Shown piece after piece: positions 1 through 10,188 of a DNA stretch of 64,000 nt (positions are counted from its first letter, which is position 1; each line of letters opens with the position of its first letter). The notes under the pieces were generated by a model, which was not told where the DNA came from, made no database searches, and saw nothing but the letters and a program-made list of their open reading frames with translations. This DNA is from Eutreptiella sp. 'Long Island Sound 2002' (lineage: Eukaryota; Euglenozoa; Euglenophyceae; Eutreptiales; Eutreptiaceae). The translations under genes and the position numbers were made by a program. The DNA lies in contig CAXIWF010000934.1 in NCBI GenBank assembly GCA_964036045.1, forward strand, positions 62,001 to 126,000. Direction: 5' to 3'.

Positions 1-827
1 GGATATTTAGGATAATTAGGATATTTTCTCCGTCAGCACTTATGATATTTTTATTCTTAGATTTTTCATGTATAGTAATGGCAAATTCCTCATCACAACC
101 GTACTTGTAACCACTCTTAGGATATTTAAGATATTCCTTGCTGTTATCGAAGAAAGTGGAGTACTTAGCACATTAAAGATGTTTGCTAGCCCCAACTTTC
201 AGTCCCAAAAGTTGAGGACATTTAGGATACTTAGGATGTTTTTTGCACAAATTAGACAGTGTTTTTAGGCTAAGGCTAACCGTTTTATCCATCTCTTTGA
301 CAATGACCCATCGCAACATGTTTGCCAGGTCAGGAGGTTTAGGATAATTACATGCCCAGAGCCACACAAAGTACTTGGGATATTTGGGATATTTTTGAGA
401 ACAAATGTTCAGTCAGTTGAAGATATTTAGGATATTTTCTCCAACAGGAGTTAGAATATCGTTCTTTTTACATTTTGCATGTGTAGTGATGGCAAATAAC
501 TCATGACAACCGTAATTGTAACCACGCTTAGGATATGTAGTATATTCGTTGGTGTTATCGAGGAATATTCAGTACTTGGCATAGTTAGGATGTTTCCTAG
601 CCCTAACGTTCTGTCCCAAAGGCTGGGGATGTTCAGGATACTTAGGATGTTTTTTCCACGCGTTAGACAGAGGTTCTAGGATAAGGATAACCTATTTTTC
701 CATATCTTTGACAATGACTCATCGCAACATGTTCGCCTGGTTAGGACTTTTATGATAATTAGGATCATTAGGATCTTTTCTGCATTCGGACTTAGGATCG
801 TTTTCTCAAACACGACTTAGGACATTC
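1..827. repeat. AT-rich TTAGGATAT block, copy 0 (cut by window start)
   Basis: Right-hand part of the AT-rich block that is complete at 6141-7972; base 1 here corresponds to base 7146. It is dense in TTAGGATATTT and GGATGTTTT words. Two related sub-blocks about 410 bp apart (near 68 and 478) share the order CATGT.TAGT.ATGGCAAAT, CTCAT.ACAACCGTA, TGTAACCAC and TTATCGA, so the block is an old, degenerate long-period tandem repeat. No gene is visible. Confidence 0.85.
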
Positions 828-1868
828 GTTGGCGCGCTTTTCATTTCGTACGGGTTAGCCATCGGGATGCGCAGCCTTGATAGATCTATGGTTGTGTAGA
901 AGATTGTGATATTGTATTTTAAACTCACTAGGATATTGGGGACATCTGGGATGTTTCTCAAAATTGGTTAGGACAATTTGATCCCATACCTCATCTGCTA
1001 TGGGTTTGACATTTTGGTAAGTTGTTGAGCATCGAATCATGCAGTACTTTGGCAGCCGCGGTTTTGTAGCACACAGGACACATGCAGTGTTCTGTTTCCA
1101 ACAGACAATGGTATGTACAAAATTTGTAACATCGTCACGCAACAAACTAGGATTTTTTGAACCGTGAAGTGGACCACTTCGACATTCCTTTTTGCGATAG
1201 TAATAGTGATACGTCTTTACTACCTGCAATATCACTGCGTCAAGATTTTTGCGGACAAAAGAGGTTGAGGAAAGTTGCAATAGTTATGATAATTTGTGGC
1301 TTACAGTTTAGAATGTATTTCCTGCCTTTGAATTATGGCTAGATCGAGCATTTGGACCATTCATATATTCCCTCAAGGAGCTAGGGTTGTTGAGATTCCT
1401 CGTTCAGCAAATTTTTGAAATCCTTTTTAGCCTTTGCGTACAGGCCTATGCGGGTTACACAGAAGGATTTCCCGAAGGTATGTGGCATTGTAGAGGCATG
1501 TGCACATTTGGAATCTCTAAGATTCTTGTCCAGGAGGGGGGCGGGATGGTCTCAGCACACTCAGAGGAAGATCTAGCTCCTAAGAAGGTGCCATGGCGGC
1601 CATGTGCGAAAAACATGAGCTTCAATGAGACCTTTGTTCTGCACCATGGAAGTTTTTGGATACAGCTTGCAATAGACAGCACTGCGCACAAGACACAACA
1701 CATTGCTCACAGCACGACATGGTGCAAAGAATACAAAACAAAACTCCCAGCAAAGCTGACTAGAAGCCCAAAAAACAAGCTGTCCCCAGGACAACACTCT
1801 CCATACAGCGTATCACTGTGCACATCGATCGGCAACGTCACCGAATGCAACAGATTGGAAAAAACATC
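828..1868. repeat. 1.04-kb block before the fixed junction, copy 0
   Basis: Less repetitive block between the AT-rich block and the satellite. It holds a 141-codon minus-strand frame (855-1280) and a 162-codon plus-strand frame (from 1387). Both open with TTG rather than ATG, and neither resembles a family I know. The block ends in GGAAAAAACATC and here continues directly into 158-bp satellite instead of an SL-5S cassette. Confidence 0.75.
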
Positions 1869-4459
1869 GTGTTGAGGCGGATGGGGGAGGGGTGGGTGTT
1901 TTTGAATGGGGTGTTGGAACATGAAATGGCGGGGTACCGTGGCCTGTGCCGGGTTGGGTGGATGCGGTGGGATGCAAATGTGAATGTGAGCACATTGGGG
2001 GGGTTGCAAGAAAGTGCAGGTATGGCGTGTTGATGCGGATGGGGGAGGGGTGGGTGTTTTTGAATGGGGTGTTGGAACACGAAAGGGCGAGGTACGGTGG
2101 CCTGTGTGGGGTTGGGTGGGTGCAGTGGGATGCAAATGTGAATCCGAGCACATTTGGGGGGTTGCACGAAAGTGTAGGTATGCCGTGTTGAGGCGGATGG
2201 GGGAGGGGTGGGTGTTTTTGAATGGGGTGTTGGGACATGAAAGGGCGGGGTACGGTGGCCTGTGTGGGGTTGGGTGGATGCGGTGGGATGCAAATGTGAA
2301 TGTGAGCACATTTGGGGGGTTGCACGAAAGTGTAGGTATGCCGTGTTGAGGCGGATGGGGGAGGGGTGGGTGTTTTTGAATGGGGTGTTGGAACATGAAA
2401 TGGCGGGGTACCGTGGCCTGTGCCGGGTTGGGTGGATGCGGTGGGATGCAAATGTGAATGTGAGCACATTTGGGGGGTTGCACGAAAGTGTAGGTATGGC
2501 GTGTTGATGCGGATGGGGGAGGGGTGGGTGTTTTTGAATGGGGTGTTGGGACATGAAAGGGCGGGGTACGGTGGCCTGTGCCGGGTTGGGTGGATGCGGT
2601 GGGATGCAAATGTGAATGTGAGCACATTGGGGGGGTTGCAAGAAAGTGCAGGTATGGCGTGTTGATGCGGATGGGGGAGGGGTGGGTGTTTTTGAATGGG
2701 GTGTTGGAACACGAAAGGGCGAGGTACGGTGGCCTGTGTGGGGTTGGGTGGGTGCAGTGGGATGCAAATGTGAATGTGAGCACATACGGGGGGTCGCACG
2801 AAAGTGTAGGTATGGCGTGTTGATGCGGATGGAGGAGGGGTGGGTGTTTTTGAATGGGGTGTTGGGACATGAAAGGGCGGGGTACGGTGGCCTGTGTGGG
2901 GTTGGGTGGATGCGGTGGGATGCAAATGTGAATGTGAGCACATTTGGGGGGTTGCAAGAAAGTGTAGGTATGGCGTGTTGATGCGGATGGGGGAGGGGTG
3001 GGTGTTTTTGAATGGGGTGTTGGGATATGAAAGGGCGAGGTACGGTGGCCTGTGTGGGGTTGGGTGGGTGCAGTGGGATGCAAATGTGAATGCGAGCACA
3101 TACGGGGGGTCGCACGAAAGTGTAGGTATGGCGTGTTGATGCGGATGAGGGATGGGTGGGTGTTTTTGAATGGGGTGTTGGGACATGAAAGGGCGGGGTA
3201 CGGTGGCCTGTGTGGGGTTGGGTGGATGCGGTGGGATGCAAATGTGAATGTGAGCACATTTGGGTGGTTTCACGAAAGTGTAGGTATGCCGTGTTGAGGC
3301 GGATGGGGGAGGGCCGGGTGTTTTTGAATAGGTGTTGGAACATGAAATGGCGGGGTACCGTGGCCTGTGCCGGGTTGGGTGGATGCGATGGGATGCAAAT
3401 GTGAATGTGAGCACATTGGGAGGGTTGCAAGAAAGTGCAGGTATGGCGTGTTGATGCGGATGGGGGAGGGGTGGGTGTTTTTGAATGGGGTGTTGGAACA
3501 TGAAACGGCGGGGTACCGTGGCCTGTGCCGGGTTGGGTGGATGCGGTGGGATGCAAATGTGAATCCGAGCACATTTGGGGGGTTGCACGAAAGTGTAGGT
3601 ATGCCGTGTTGAGGCGGATGGGGGAGGGGTGGGTGTTTTTGAATGGGGTGTTGGGACATGAAAGGGCGGGGTACGGTGGCCTGTGTGGGGTTGGGTGGAT
3701 GCGGTGGGATGCAAATGTGAATGTGAGCACATTTGGGGGGTTGCACGAAAGTGTAGGTATGCCGTGTTGAGGCGGATGGGGGAGGGGTGGGTGTTTTTGA
3801 ATGGGGTGTTGGAACATGAAATGGCGGGGTACCGTGGCCTGTGCCGGGTTGGGTGGATGCGGTGGGATGCAAATGTGAATGTGAGCACATTGGGGGGGTT
3901 GTAGGAAAGTGTAGGTATGGCGTGTTGATGCGGATGGGGGAGGGGTGGGTGTTTTTGAATGGGGTGTTGGGACATGAAAGGGCGAGGTACGGTGGCCTGT
4001 GTGGGGTTGGGTGGGTGCAGTGGGATGCAAATGTGAATGCGAGCACATACGGGGGGTCGCACGAAAGTGTAGGTATGGCGTGTTGATGCGGATGAAGGAG
4101 GGGTGGGTGTTTTTGAATGGGGTGTTGGGACATGAAAGGGCGGGGTACGGTGGCCTGTGCCGGGTTGGGTGGATGCGGTGGGATGCAAATGTGAATGTGA
4201 GCACATTTGGGGGGTTGCACGAAAGTGTAGGTATGCCGCGTTGAGGCGGATGGGGGAGGGGTGGGTGTTTTTGAATGGGGTGTTGGAACATGAAATGGCG
4301 GGGTACCGTGGCCTGTGCCGGGTTGGGTGGATGCGGTGGGATGCAAATGTGAATGTAAGCACATTGGAGGGGTTGTAGGAAAGTGTAGGTATGGCGTGTT
4401 GATGCGGATGGGGGAGGGGTGGGTGTTTTTGAATGGGTCGTTGGAACATGAAAGGGCGA
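1869..4459 (+). repeat. 158-bp satellite array A1 (about 16.4 units)
   Basis: Reference description of the satellite. Each unit is 158 bp in two 79-bp halves. The first half starts AAGTGTAGGTATGGCGTG and ends CATGAAAGGGCGA. The second starts GGTACGGTGGCCTGTG and ends GGTTGCACGA. Units differ at recurring diagnostic sites: GTGCCGGG or GTGTGGGG, GGTACC or GGTACG, GGCGTGTTGATG or GCCGTGTTGAGG, and GCACATTTGG or GCACATACGG. The + strand is rich in G and T with several runs of 3-6 G per unit. The minus strand has almost no stop codons in any frame, which gives frames up to about 900 codons. Because 158 is not divisible by three, each frame cycles through all three phases. One unit near 3325 has lost a base in a G-run. 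Confidence 0.97.
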
Positions 4460-4744
4460 TGCTGCCATGGACATCTGAACTGGCTTTGCCAGGCAAAAAC
4501 ATTTCCAGCCGCGGTGGCTCCATTAAGGTCCACCGCTCGCTAGTAAAATTGGGGTAAAAATCGGCTATGTTTTTCGCTACACAGAGGGGGTGCTGGTTGT
4601 ACCATGCACTGCACCACGGCCTCCTAACATCTTTGCAATGAGGTGCACTCCACAGCTGCCCTCCCCTCTATCATTACATCACATTCCAAGCCATAGTTGC
4701 TCACCCGGGATGCTCCCCTTGCTGGTCTCTCTGGTGATTACCAC
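4460..4744 (+). repeat. J module, copy J1
   Basis: Reference description of J. It is a 285-bp non-satellite segment that replaces the second 79-bp half of a satellite unit: the array stops after CATGAAAGGGCGA and resumes at AAGTGTAGGTACGGCG. It starts TGCTGCCATGGACATCTG and ends GGTGATTACCAC. All fifteen J copies in the window have these same two borders and this length. Its reverse complement is clearly related to the J' modules, at very roughly 80% identity by eye. I see no convincing gene in it. Confidence 0.93.
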
Positions 4745-4981
4745 AAGTGTAGGTACGGCGTGTTGATGCGGATGCTGGTGTGTGGTTCTTTTTGAATGGG
4801 TTGTTGGGACATGAAAGGGCGGGGTACGGTGGCCTGTGTGGAATTGGATGGGTGCGGTGGGATGCAAATGTGAATGTGAGCACATTTGGGGGGTTGCACG
4901 AAAGTGTAGGTATGGCGTGTTGATGCGGATGGGGGAGGGGTGGGTGTTTTTGAATGGGGTGTTGGGACATGAAAGGGCGGG
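4745..4981 (+). repeat. 158-bp satellite array A2 (1.5 units) between J1 and J'
   Basis: A 237-bp short array. Its first half-unit is a diverged variant (GATGCTGGTGTGTGGTTC, GGGTTGTTGGGACATG) found after most J copies. It forms the centre of a J-satellite-J' foldback. Confidence 0.92.
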
Positions 4982-5187
4982 ATTTGTGGTAAACAGCGGA
5001 GAGACCAGCAAGGGTAGCATCCCGGTCGAGCAACCATGGGTTGGAATGTGATGTAATGATAGAGAGGAAGGCATTTGTGAAGTGGTATGCATTCTGAAGG
5101 TGGTAGGAGGCCGTGGTGCAGTGCAAAGTATACCCAGCACCCTCCTTGTATGGCAAAAAACATCCCCAATTTTTACCCCGATTTTAC
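4982..5187 (-). repeat. J' module (inverted J), partial copy
   Basis: Inverted, diverged copy of J (GAGAGACCAGCAAGG, GGAATGTGATGTAATGATAG, GGAGGCCGTGGTGCAGTGCA, TTTTACCCCGATTTTAC). It stops at GATTTTAC, where full copies continue into CTAGTGAGCGGTGG. It is followed by TATTTTACTACA and the minisatellite. Confidence 0.88.
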
Positions 5188-5200
5188 AAGTATTTTACTA

Positions 5201-5459
5201 CATGGTGGGGCACATCCTGCGGCACATGGTGGGGCACATGGTGGGGCACATCCCAGGGCACATCGTGGGGTTCACAGTGGGGCACACTGTGGGGCACATC
5301 ATGGGGCACATCAATTGGCATTTGGCGGGCACATCGTGCGGCACATGGTGGGGCACATGGTGGGGCACATCATGGGTCACATTCTGGTGAGCATTGAGGG
5401 GCACATTCTGGGGCACATCGTGGGCCACATTGCGGGGCACATCCTGGGGCAGTGCGGTG
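5201..5459 (+). repeat. GGGGCACAT minisatellite, copy 1
   Basis: Imperfect 12- and 15-bp units built on CACATGGTGGGG. Variants include CACATCATGGGG, CACATCGTGGGG and CACATTCTGGGG. Multiples of three keep frames open on both strands (MVGH- or MCPT-like repeats), but this is a consequence of the unit length and not evidence of coding. Confidence 0.93.
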
Positions 5460-6140
5460 AAAGGTGGTGTGGTGTGGTCTAGCGTGGTGTGGATTGATGT
5501 GGTGTAGTGTTTCTTCCTTTTGTGTGGTGCCATGTGAGGAACATGTTGTAACCGCTGCATAGTGGTTGATCTTTGTTGTAACTGCGAAGCCTGTAGCCTT
5601 GATGCCCCAGGGGTCGTAACGCCCGACACTGCCCCTGATATCTCCGAACCCACATAACCCTCTTCAGACCCATATCCAGCTTAGGGGAGCGACATATGCG
5701 AAGCACTTGTAAGTCCTTTGAACTCCATGGTGGAATATGAAGAGTACGAAAACCCGGTCTACAAAAATGGAGCAGACATAGAATCTCAATGCGCATTCAT
5801 CGCACATAATGACACAACGTGAAATCATTCGAAATAATTTAAATAAATCCGATTGGGAAATCACGAAAGACAAATGCGACTCGACGCGCGCTCACAGGCG
5901 ACATCTGGCGGCGAACGGAAAACATGAAAACAAGCGGAAAATTTACTGCACTAATGTACATCTGAGAATCATTGAAATTCTGATCACATCAGTGTATAAT
6001 TGAGTGCTGTCAGTGCTGCCGTTACACATGTGTGGTGCACTGGTTCAGGGCTGTTTGTGTTGTCTTGAGGCCTCATTCCATAGGCGAGGTGGTTTGTGAG
6101 TGCCAAAAGAATGCATCCTAGTAGGTTACTTTTGCGTTCT
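5460..6140. other. Spacer between minisatellite and AT-rich block, copy 1
   Basis: Mixed-composition sequence starting with a GTGGTGTGG-rich stretch, then apparently unique DNA. It has only short frames (up to about 105 codons) that match nothing I recognise. The segment GGCGACATCTGGCGGCGAAC near 5899 resembles words common in transposon remnants but has no ends or duplicated target. Confidence 0.6.
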
Positions 6141-7972
6141 AAAATATCCCAAACACCCGATCATTTTTTTGGGAAAATATCCTAATTATCCTAAAAAAAA
6201 GGGTTACGGTTAACCTTAGCTTTAACGGTAACCATTTTTTAGGATAGTTAGGATATTTTTGGTCCTTGCCTGGAAGAATATTAAGTACTTGGGATATTTT
6301 GGACATTTTTCAGCAGGAGGTTTCAGTCTAGATGAGTCAGCTAGGGATATTTAGGATATTTAGGATATTTTTTGCATGACGTTTTAGGATCTTTTCTCGC
6401 ATTTAGAATATTTGTTCTAGCGAGGTTGGGATGTTTTTGACGATTGCTTATCACAACATGTTCAGCCTGCGGTTGTTTGTCCATTACGATGTTGAGGATG
6501 GTCCACATAATGAGGATATTGTCTCCATCAGGACTTAGGATATTTTTGGCAATGTACTCATCACAATGGTAGCTGTAACCCTTCTTCGAATCTTTGGAAT
6601 ATTTCTGGTGTTATGCCCAAAGCTACATGAAGTACTTGGGATATTGAGGATATTTTTGAGCAAGAACGTTCAGTCAATTGAGGATATTTGGGATATTTAG
6701 GATATTTTCTGCATGATCTGAGAGAATGGTGCTGATATTCAGGATGTTTGGTCTGGCGAGATTAGGAAGTATTTGACACGTGCTGAGCACAACATTTTCA
6801 GCATCCTGTTGTAGGCCCATTGGATGGTTCAGAATATTTAGGATAATTCGAATATTGTCTCCTATAGGACTTATGATATCTTCCTTCTAGCCATCGCTAC
6901 TTACTCATCACACCAATAGCGGATACTTACAATATGTTCGATGATATGCCCCGAACAATATTACGTACTTAGGATATTTAGGATGTTTTTGAGAAAAGAA
7001 ACGAGCCAGGTCAGAACATTTGGGATACTTAGGATATTTTCTGCATGAGGTTTAACGATCTTCCCGATGATTCGGATGACTGACTTGGCAAAATTAGGAC
7101 TCACAACATTTTCAACATCCCGTTGTTTGCCCATTGGGATGTTTAGGATATTTAGGATAATTAGGATATTTTCTCCGTCAGCACTTATGATATTTTTATT
7201 CTTAGATTTTTCATGTATAGTAATGGCAAATTCCTCATCACAACCGTACTTGTAACCACTCTTAGGATATTTAAGATATTCCTTGCTGTTATCGAAGAAA
7301 GTGGAGTACTTAGCACATTAAAGATGTTTGCTAGCCCCAACTTTCAGTCCCAAAAGTTGAGGACATTTAGGATACTTAGGATGTTTTTTGCACAAATTAG
7401 ACAGTGTTTTTAGGCTAAGGCTAACCGGTTTATCCATCTCTTTGACAATGACCCATCGCAACATGTTTGCCAGGTCAGGAAGTTTAGGATAATTACATGC
7501 CCAGAGCCACACAAAGTACTTGGGATATTTGGGATATTTTTGAGAACAAATGTTCAGTCAGTTGAAGATATTTAGGATATTTTCTCCAACAGGAGTTAGA
7601 ATATCGTTCTTTTTACATTTTGCATGTGTAGTGATGGCAAATAACTCATGACAACCGTAATTGTAACCACGCTTAGGATATGTAGTATATTCGTTGGTGT
7701 TATCGAGGAATATTCAGTACTTGGCATAGTTAGGATGTTTCCTAGCCCTAACGTTCTGTCCCAAAGGCTGGGGATGTTCAGGATACTTAGGATGTTTTTT
7801 CCACGCGTTAGACAGAGGTTCTAGGATAAGGATAACCTATTTTTCCATATCTTTGACAATGACTCATCGCAACATGTTCGCCTGGTTAGGACTTTTATGA
7901 TAATTAGAATCATTAGGATCTTTTCTGCATTCGGACTTAGGATCGTTTTCTCAAACACGACTTAGGACATTC
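6141..7972. repeat. AT-rich TTAGGATAT block, copy 1 (complete)
   Basis: Complete copy. It opens with a palindrome (6174-6259) to whose left the word reads ATCCTAA and to whose right it reads TTAGGAT throughout. It contains at least four degenerate long-period units, recognisable by ATGGCAA..CTCATCACAAC-like cores near 6550, 6900, 7225 and 7630, spaced about 320-410 bp. The word is reminiscent of, but distinct from, the TTAGGG telomere repeat. Confidence 0.88.
6174..6259. repeat. 86-bp imperfect palindrome at start of AT block, copy 1
   Basis: Left arm AAAATATCCTAATTATCC then TAAAAAAAAGGGTTAC; right arm GGTAACCATTTTTTAGG then ATAGTTAGGATATTTT. The centre GGTTAACCTTAGCTTTAA is itself partly self-complementary. 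An outer pair, AAAATATCCCAA (6141-6152) with TTGGGATATTTT (6289-6300), extends the symmetry to about 160 bp. Confidence 0.85.
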
Positions 7973-9013
7973 GTTGGCGCGCTTTTCATTTCGTACGGGT
8001 TAGCCATCGGGATGCGCAGCCTTGATAGATCTATGGTTGTGTAGAAGATTGTGATATTGTATTTTAAACTCACTAGGATATTGGGGACATCTGGGATGTT
8101 TCTCAAAATTGGTTAGGACAATTTGATCCCATACCTCATCTGCTATGGGTTTGACATTTTGGTAAGTTGTTGAGCATCGAATCATGCAGTACTTTGGCAG
8201 CCGCGGTTTTGTAGCACACAGGACACATGCAGTGTTCTGTTTCCAACAGACACGGGTATGTACAAAATTTGTAACATCGTCACGCAACAAACTAGGATTT
8301 TTTGAACCGTGAAGTGGACCACTTCGACATTCCTTTTTGCGATAGTAATAGTGATACGTCTTTACTACCTGCAATATCACTGCGTCAAGATTTTTGCGGA
8401 CAAAAGAGGTTGAGGAAAGTTGCAATAGTTATGATAATTTGTGGCTTACAGTTTAGAATGTATTTCCTGCCTTTGAATTATGGCTAGATCGAGCATTTGG
8501 ACCATTCATATATTCCCTCAAGGAGCTAGGGTTGTTGAGATTCCTCGTTCAGCAAATTTTTGAAATCCTTTTTAGCCTTTGCGTACAGGCCTATGCGGGT
8601 TACACAGAAGGATTTCCCGAAGGTATGTGGCATTGTAGAGGCATGTGCACATTTGGAATCTCTAAGATTCTTGTCCAGGAGGGGGGCGGGATGGTCTCAG
8701 CACACTCAGAGGAAGATCTAGCTCCTAAGAAGGTGCCATGGCGGCCATGTGCGAAAAACATGAGCTTCAATGAGACCTTTGTTCTGCACCATGGAAGTTT
8801 TTGGATACAGCTTGCAATAGACAGCACTGCGCACAAGACACAACACATTGCTCACAGCACGACATGGTGCAAAGAATACAAAACAAAACTCCCAGCAAAG
8901 CTGACTAGAAGCCCAAAAAACAAGCTGTCCCCAGGACAACACTCTCCATACAGCGTATCACTGTGCACATCGATCGGCAACATCACCGAATGCAACAGAT
9001 TGGAAAAAACATC
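7973..9013. repeat. 1.04-kb block before the fixed junction, copy 1
   Basis: Near-identical to 828-1868; differences include ACACGGGTATG for ACAATGGTATG near 8250. It ends GGAAAAAACATC and continues into an SL-5S cassette. The plus-strand frame extends to 180 codons here only because the downstream sequence differs. Confidence 0.75.
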
Positions 9014-9030
9014 ACATGGCACAAATCATT

Positions 9031-9232
9031 GTCCGCGTCCGAACGGGCCAGCAACGAACAGATTCGGCCGTTAAGCGCCGCACATGGGGCACAATCAGAC
9101 AAAGATACCCTGCAAACGGGGAACCAGGGCCCAAGTAAGCAAGAAGCACACACAAATGGGCCGACAAAATGTGACCGCGGCCTCAACTGCGCGCATGCAC
9201 CCCCCCACCCCACCCCACCCCATTGTCTCCTG
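9031..9232. repeat. Cassette-flanking direct repeat, left, cassette 1
   Basis: About 202 bp, repeated 1,327 bp away at 10358-10562 on the other side of the SL-5S pair. Landmarks are CGAACGGGCCAGCAACGAAC, GACAAAGATACCCTGC and an ACCCC-repeat tract at 9200-9221. The tract reads GGGGTGGGGTGGGG on the minus strand and could form a G-quadruplex. The 207 bp between this repeat and the SL gene are G-rich, with no gene seen. Confidence 0.93.
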
Positions 9233-9439
9233 CGCACAAGGGACATGGACAAACCCTACTCCCCTAGGGGGGAGGGGCGGAAGGGGCGGGGCAGCGCATG
9301 CCGCGATACCACCAGGGAAGGAAGGGCAGGGTGTTACGCAAAGGGGAGGGACATGTGTGCGGATGTGTGCGGAGTAAATGATGGGTGCTGAGCTTGAGCC
9401 TATGATCCGGACTCCAGTGGGAAGGACTTTGGTTTTGGA

Positions 9440-9540
9440 AGGAGATTGGCCCATTGGCCTCCACAAAGTGGCGCTGAAAGCACCAAAGCTGCCTAGTAAG
9501 GAGCGAGTATATACCGAAAAAAAATAGACACTCAGAAAGT
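9440..9540 (-). ncRNA. Spliced-leader (SL) RNA gene, cassette 1 (intact)
   Basis: SL RNA donates its 5' leader to pre-mRNAs by trans-splicing in the nucleus. The 26-nt leader reads 9540 down to 9515, beginning ACTTTCTGAG and ending in eight T and CG, followed by the donor GTATATACTCG. It matches the Euglena leader as I remember it. The 3' part has a hairpin GGTGC-TTTCA-GCGCC, a U-rich candidate Sm site ACTTTGTGG and a hairpin GGAG-GCC-AATG-GGC-CAAT-CTCC. Ending there gives about 100 nt, matching the roughly 101 nt known for Euglena SL RNA. The exact 3' end is inferred. It lies on the same strand as, and downstream of, the 5S gene. It is one of two copies here with both an intact leader and an intact 5S partner. 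Confidence 0.95.
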
Positions 9541-10126
9541 GTGCCTCCAAGAAGGGTGTGCGTAGCATAACGTCCTTGTGACAGCGCCCTTATGCGAACG
9601 CATTTTGGAAGGGGGGTTTTTCGGACCCCCCACCGCTCGTTAGGACCCCCCTCCCCCATAGCTCGACGCCACCGTCTCGGATTCGCAAAATGAGTGACGT
9701 TTTGGACTCAGCGACCCCGAAATAGGGGGGGTTTACTGTGTCAATAGCTCATTTTAGGATATGGGTGACTATTACCGACTCGGTAGGCTCTGCCCGTTCC
9801 TCACCACGAATGGGGATACCCCTTTTGGGGTGGTGTTAGAGCAGGACCCCCTGGGGACCTACATGGGTAAACTAGTACCCCCCCCCCCTATTTTGATGTC
9901 GCTGAATCCGAATATCAACTCAGATTTGGCGGTTGGGGCGGTTATTACCGAGTTTTTGGTCGCGCGCGCGCTCCATTTGGACCCCCTCATATCTCGACGC
10001 CACTGTCTCAGATTCGAAAAAAAATTGCATTTTCGGAATCAGCGACCTCGAAATAGGGGGGGTACAAAGATTTTCACGTCGATTTGGTACAATTTGCTAT
10101 TTTTAGTACTTTCGGGGAGACTGTAT
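9541..10126. other. SL-5S intergenic spacer, cassette 1
   Basis: Spacer between the 3' side of 5S and the 5' end of SL RNA; any external SL promoter should lie just right of 9540. It holds two diverged copies of a 72-bp motif (9661-9733 and 9992-10063) sharing CTCGACGCCAC, GTCTC.GATTCG, TCAGCGACC and GAAATAGGGGGGG. It also has a copy (9777-9801) of the stem sequence found 3' of the 5S gene, plus C8-9 and CGCGCGCGCG runs. No gene is seen. Confidence 0.8.
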
Positions 10127-10172
10127 ACTCGGTAGGATCTGCCTGTCTAGGAACGGGCAGATCCTACCGAGT
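10127..10172 (-). other. Perfect 17-bp hairpin downstream of 5S rRNA, cassette 1
   Basis: Arms ACTCGGTAGGATCTGCC (10127-10143) and GGCAGATCCTACCGAGT (10156-10172) pair perfectly around a 12-nt loop. It starts 10 bp past the T6 tract of the 5S gene. It could be a back-up terminator, a processing signal or a transposon relic; I cannot tell which. Confidence 0.85.
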
Positions 10173-10182
10173 CAGGGGCAAT

Positions 10183-10188
10183 AAAAAA
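10183..10188 (-). terminator. RNA polymerase III terminator of 5S, cassette 1
   Basis: Run of six T on the minus strand directly after the last paired base of the 5S terminal stem, the usual polymerase III stop. Confidence 0.9.

Noticed and set aside
855-1280. 141-codon minus-strand frame with a C-x2-C...C-x3-C pattern, present in six copies
   Set aside because: It opens with TTG and has no recognisable domain. Conservation between copies reflects recent duplication. The cysteine pattern is too weak to call a zinc site.
1813-4533. Very long minus-strand frames (up to 906 codons) as genuine proteins
   Set aside because: They run through satellite in all three phases and across J modules, shift phase at indels without selection against it, and resemble no family. 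Kept only as a testable observation.
5201-5459. CRISPR-like array
   Set aside because: Units are contiguous 12-15-bp minisatellite repeats without spacers, in a eukaryotic context.
5890-5925. GGCGACATCTGGCGGCGAAC as a MITE remnant
   Set aside because: It resembles words common in transposon relics, but no inverted ends or target duplication are visible.
6141-7972. Interstitial telomere
   Set aside because: The word is TTAGGATAT, scattered and not in perfect tandem; no run of TTAGGG or TTTAGGG was seen.
8532-9074. 180-codon plus-strand frame crossing the fixed junction
   Set aside because: It has a TTG start and its end depends on whichever module follows the junction (162 codons in copies 0 and 4).
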